DNA of 6,224 bases from Micrococcales bacterium. GTDB lineage: Bacteria > Actinomycetota > Actinomycetes > S36-B12. Position numbers and translations under genes: made by a program. The notes under the pieces were generated by a model. The model saw only the letters and a program-made list of their open reading frames with translations, did not search any database and was not told the DNA's origin. Positions 5,344-6,224 of the stretch are shown here, one piece after another. Position 1 is the stretch's first letter; each line of letters begins with the position of its first letter. The DNA lies in the NCBI GenBank assembly GCA_002694095.1, contig NZLD01000043.1:15948-22171 (forward strand), read 5' to 3'.

Positions 5344-5868
5344 CTAGTTGTCAGACAGGACGACTTCTATGCCGCCCGTCAGGCCGACGGTCACGTTATA
5401 CAAGAATGCGAACAAGGTGGCCAGGGCGGATACCAAGACGATCTCCACACTCGCTATCACGGCAGCGAAGCCGAGAACGCGCGACAGTTCCAGTGACGTG
5501 AGTAGGTCGAAGCCACCGGTACCCAACACATCATCGATCGTTCGTGACACTGCATCCAGGGCTCCGGTGGAATCCAGGGTCCAGAACACGAAACCGAACG
5601 CAACGACGATCACAATGCCGATCGCCAGCGACAGCAAGAACGCAGCCTTCGCTACCGACCAGGGGTCAAGTCGCGTGACATACACCCGAGCGCGCCGCGG
5701 CTCGGGACGCTTCCTGCGCCACTTCTCCGGTGGCGGATCCGAACTCGTGGCCGCCGGCGGCGCGTCGGCCGTGGGATCCACCGGCCACCCTGCTGCACCA
5801 GCCGACTCGACTGCGACGGGTGGCTGCTGGCCACGACGCCGCGCTCGTTGCCCTGCCGGTTGGCTCAC
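5344..5868 (-). CDS. DUF3566 domain-containing membrane protein downstream of gyrA
   Basis: This 174-residue protein has three parts. A disordered Pro/Ala/Gln-rich N-terminus (1-46) is followed by a strongly basic patch, KWRRKRPEPRRARVYV (49-64), and then two hydrophobic segments (about 74-97 and 131-158) separated by an acidic, amphipathic linker. VTRLDPWSVAKAAFLLS (64-80) is the recognisable start of the DUF3566 domain. The family sits directly after gyrA across actinobacteria, including the Rv0007 position in Mycobacterium tuberculosis, and has no established biochemical role. The start is GTG 5868-5866, which overlaps the gyrA stop by four bases (GTGA) behind an AGGAGGG (5884-5878) at nine nucleotides, indicating coupling to gyrA. 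The basic patch next to the membrane should face the cytoplasm. tRNA-Ile follows 51 nt downstream. Confidence 0.9.
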   Translation of the reverse strand: MSQPAGQRARRRGQQPPVAVESAGAAGWPVDPTADAPPAATSSDPPPEKWRRKRPEPRRARVYVTRLDPWSVAKAAFLLSLAIGIVIVVAFGFVFWTLDSTGALDAVSRTIDDVLGTGGFDLLTSLELSRVLGFAAVIASVEIVLVSALATLFAFLYNVTVGLTGGIEVVLSDN

Positions 5869-6224
5869 GCCGAGTCACCCTCCTGGCTCTCCACCGCTGC
5901 TGCGTCGGACTCTCCGGGCTCGGTCCCATCCTGCACGTCATCCTGCACGTCATCGGAGATGTCGTCCTCACTCGCCTTCTCACCACTCCGTGCCACGGCG
6001 ACAACCGAGTCCTCATCACCCAGCCGCATCATGGTGACACCCATCGTGTCACGACCTGACGGCCGCAACTCAGACACGGCTGTTCGGATAACCACGCCGT
6101 TGCTCGCGATCGCGAAAATCTGATCGTCCGGATCGCAGATCATCGCGGCAACGAGCGATCCGCGCTTCTCGTCGATCTTCATCGCTCGCACGCCGAGAAT
6201 CCCTCGGTTACGAGCCGCCCACTC
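5865..6224 (-). CDS. gyrA: DNA gyrase subunit A, C-terminal fragment (runs off the right edge)
   Basis: The last 119 residues of gyrase A are present, entering from the right edge in frame. They cover the end of the C-terminal DNA-wrapping beta-pinwheel. RNRGILGVRAMKI (about residues 6-18 of the fragment) and GRDTMGVTMMRLG (about 62-74) are blade repeats of the GyrA-box type, and the intervening IFAIASNGVVIRT is typical. After VVAVARSGE the protein ends in an acidic tail of about 35 residues rich in Asp, Glu, Ser and Gln. This tail includes a DVQD pair encoded by a 12-nt tandem repeat. The N-terminal breakage-reunion domain and catalytic Tyr lie outside the window. The TGA stop overlaps the start of the DUF3566 gene. 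Gyrase A next to these neighbours places the region near the dnaA-gyrB origin cluster in most actinobacteria. Confidence 0.95.
   Translation of the reverse strand, partial: EWAARNRGILGVRAMKIDEKRGSLVAAMICDPDDQIFAIASNGVVIRTAVSELRPSGRDTMGVTMMRLGDEDSVVAVARSGEKASEDDISDDVQDDVQDGTEPGESDAAAVESQEGDSA
5928..5951 (-). repeat. 12-nt tandem duplication in the gyrA acidic tail
   Basis: On the plus strand the unit ATCCTGCACGTC occurs twice with no mismatch and no gap (5928-5939 and 5940-5951). In the gyrA frame it encodes DVQD twice. Because the unit is a multiple of three, copy-number change would lengthen or shorten the acidic tail without a frameshift. Confidence 0.85.

Noticed and set aside
5348..6037. 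Long plus-strand open frame opposite the DUF3566 gene and gyrA
   Set aside because: It is an antisense shadow; the opposite strand carries recognisable GyrA and DUF3566 motifs with proper start and stop coupling.

Overview
The window looks like a moderately GC-rich chromosomal segment of an actinobacterium (Actinomycetes in the broad sense). The basis is gene order. Reading the minus strand from right to left there is the 3' end of gyrA, a DUF3566 membrane protein, tRNA-Ile(GAU), a DLW-39 family micro-protein, tRNA-Ala(UGC), a cyclophilin (ppiA type) and the first codons of a probable rhomboid protease. This is the conserved gyrA-DUF3566-tRNA-Ile/tRNA-Ala-ppiA-rhomboid neighbourhood found near the replication origin in many actinobacteria. 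I cannot name the genus.

Layout. 1-62 (minus) is the 5' end of a probable rhomboid gene. 81-599 (minus) is the cyclophilin, with a perfect hairpin (600-618) that places its Shine-Dalgarno in the loop just before the ATG. 669-741 (minus) is tRNA-Ala(UGC). 746-772 is a 10-bp hairpin between that tRNA and the upstream micro-gene. 791-916 (minus) encodes the 41-residue DLW-39 protein. 917-1187 is a divergent control region with a PHO-box-like pair of 11-nt direct repeats (1073-1094) and an 8-bp inverted repeat in the pstS leader. 1188-5189 (plus) is a complete four-gene operon, pstS-pstC-pstA-pstB. 5218-5292 (minus) is tRNA-Ile(GAU). 5344-5868 (minus) is the DUF3566 protein. 5865-6224 (minus) is the end of gyrA.

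How the genes work together. pstSCAB encodes a high-affinity phosphate ABC importer: a lipoprotein phosphate receptor, two permease subunits and the ATPase. The four genes are joined by 4-nt, 1-nt and 1-nt overlaps, so they are almost certainly one translationally coupled transcript. The PHO-box-like repeats upstream point to induction by a PhoP/RegX3-type response regulator when phosphate is scarce. phoU and the two-component genes are not in the window. The minus-strand genes are housekeeping: DNA topology, two tRNAs, protein folding and membrane proteins.

The main oddity is architectural. The phosphate operon sits on the opposite strand inside the housekeeping block and separates the tRNA-Ile and tRNA-Ala genes by about 4.5 kb. 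It leaves only 28 nt, and no visible intrinsic terminator, between pstB and the convergent tRNA-Ile. I see no transposase, integrase, CRISPR array or clearly new multi-gene system. The features most worth a second look are small: the operon insertion, the ppiA start-site hairpin, the PHO-box pair and the tRNA-adjacent hairpin.
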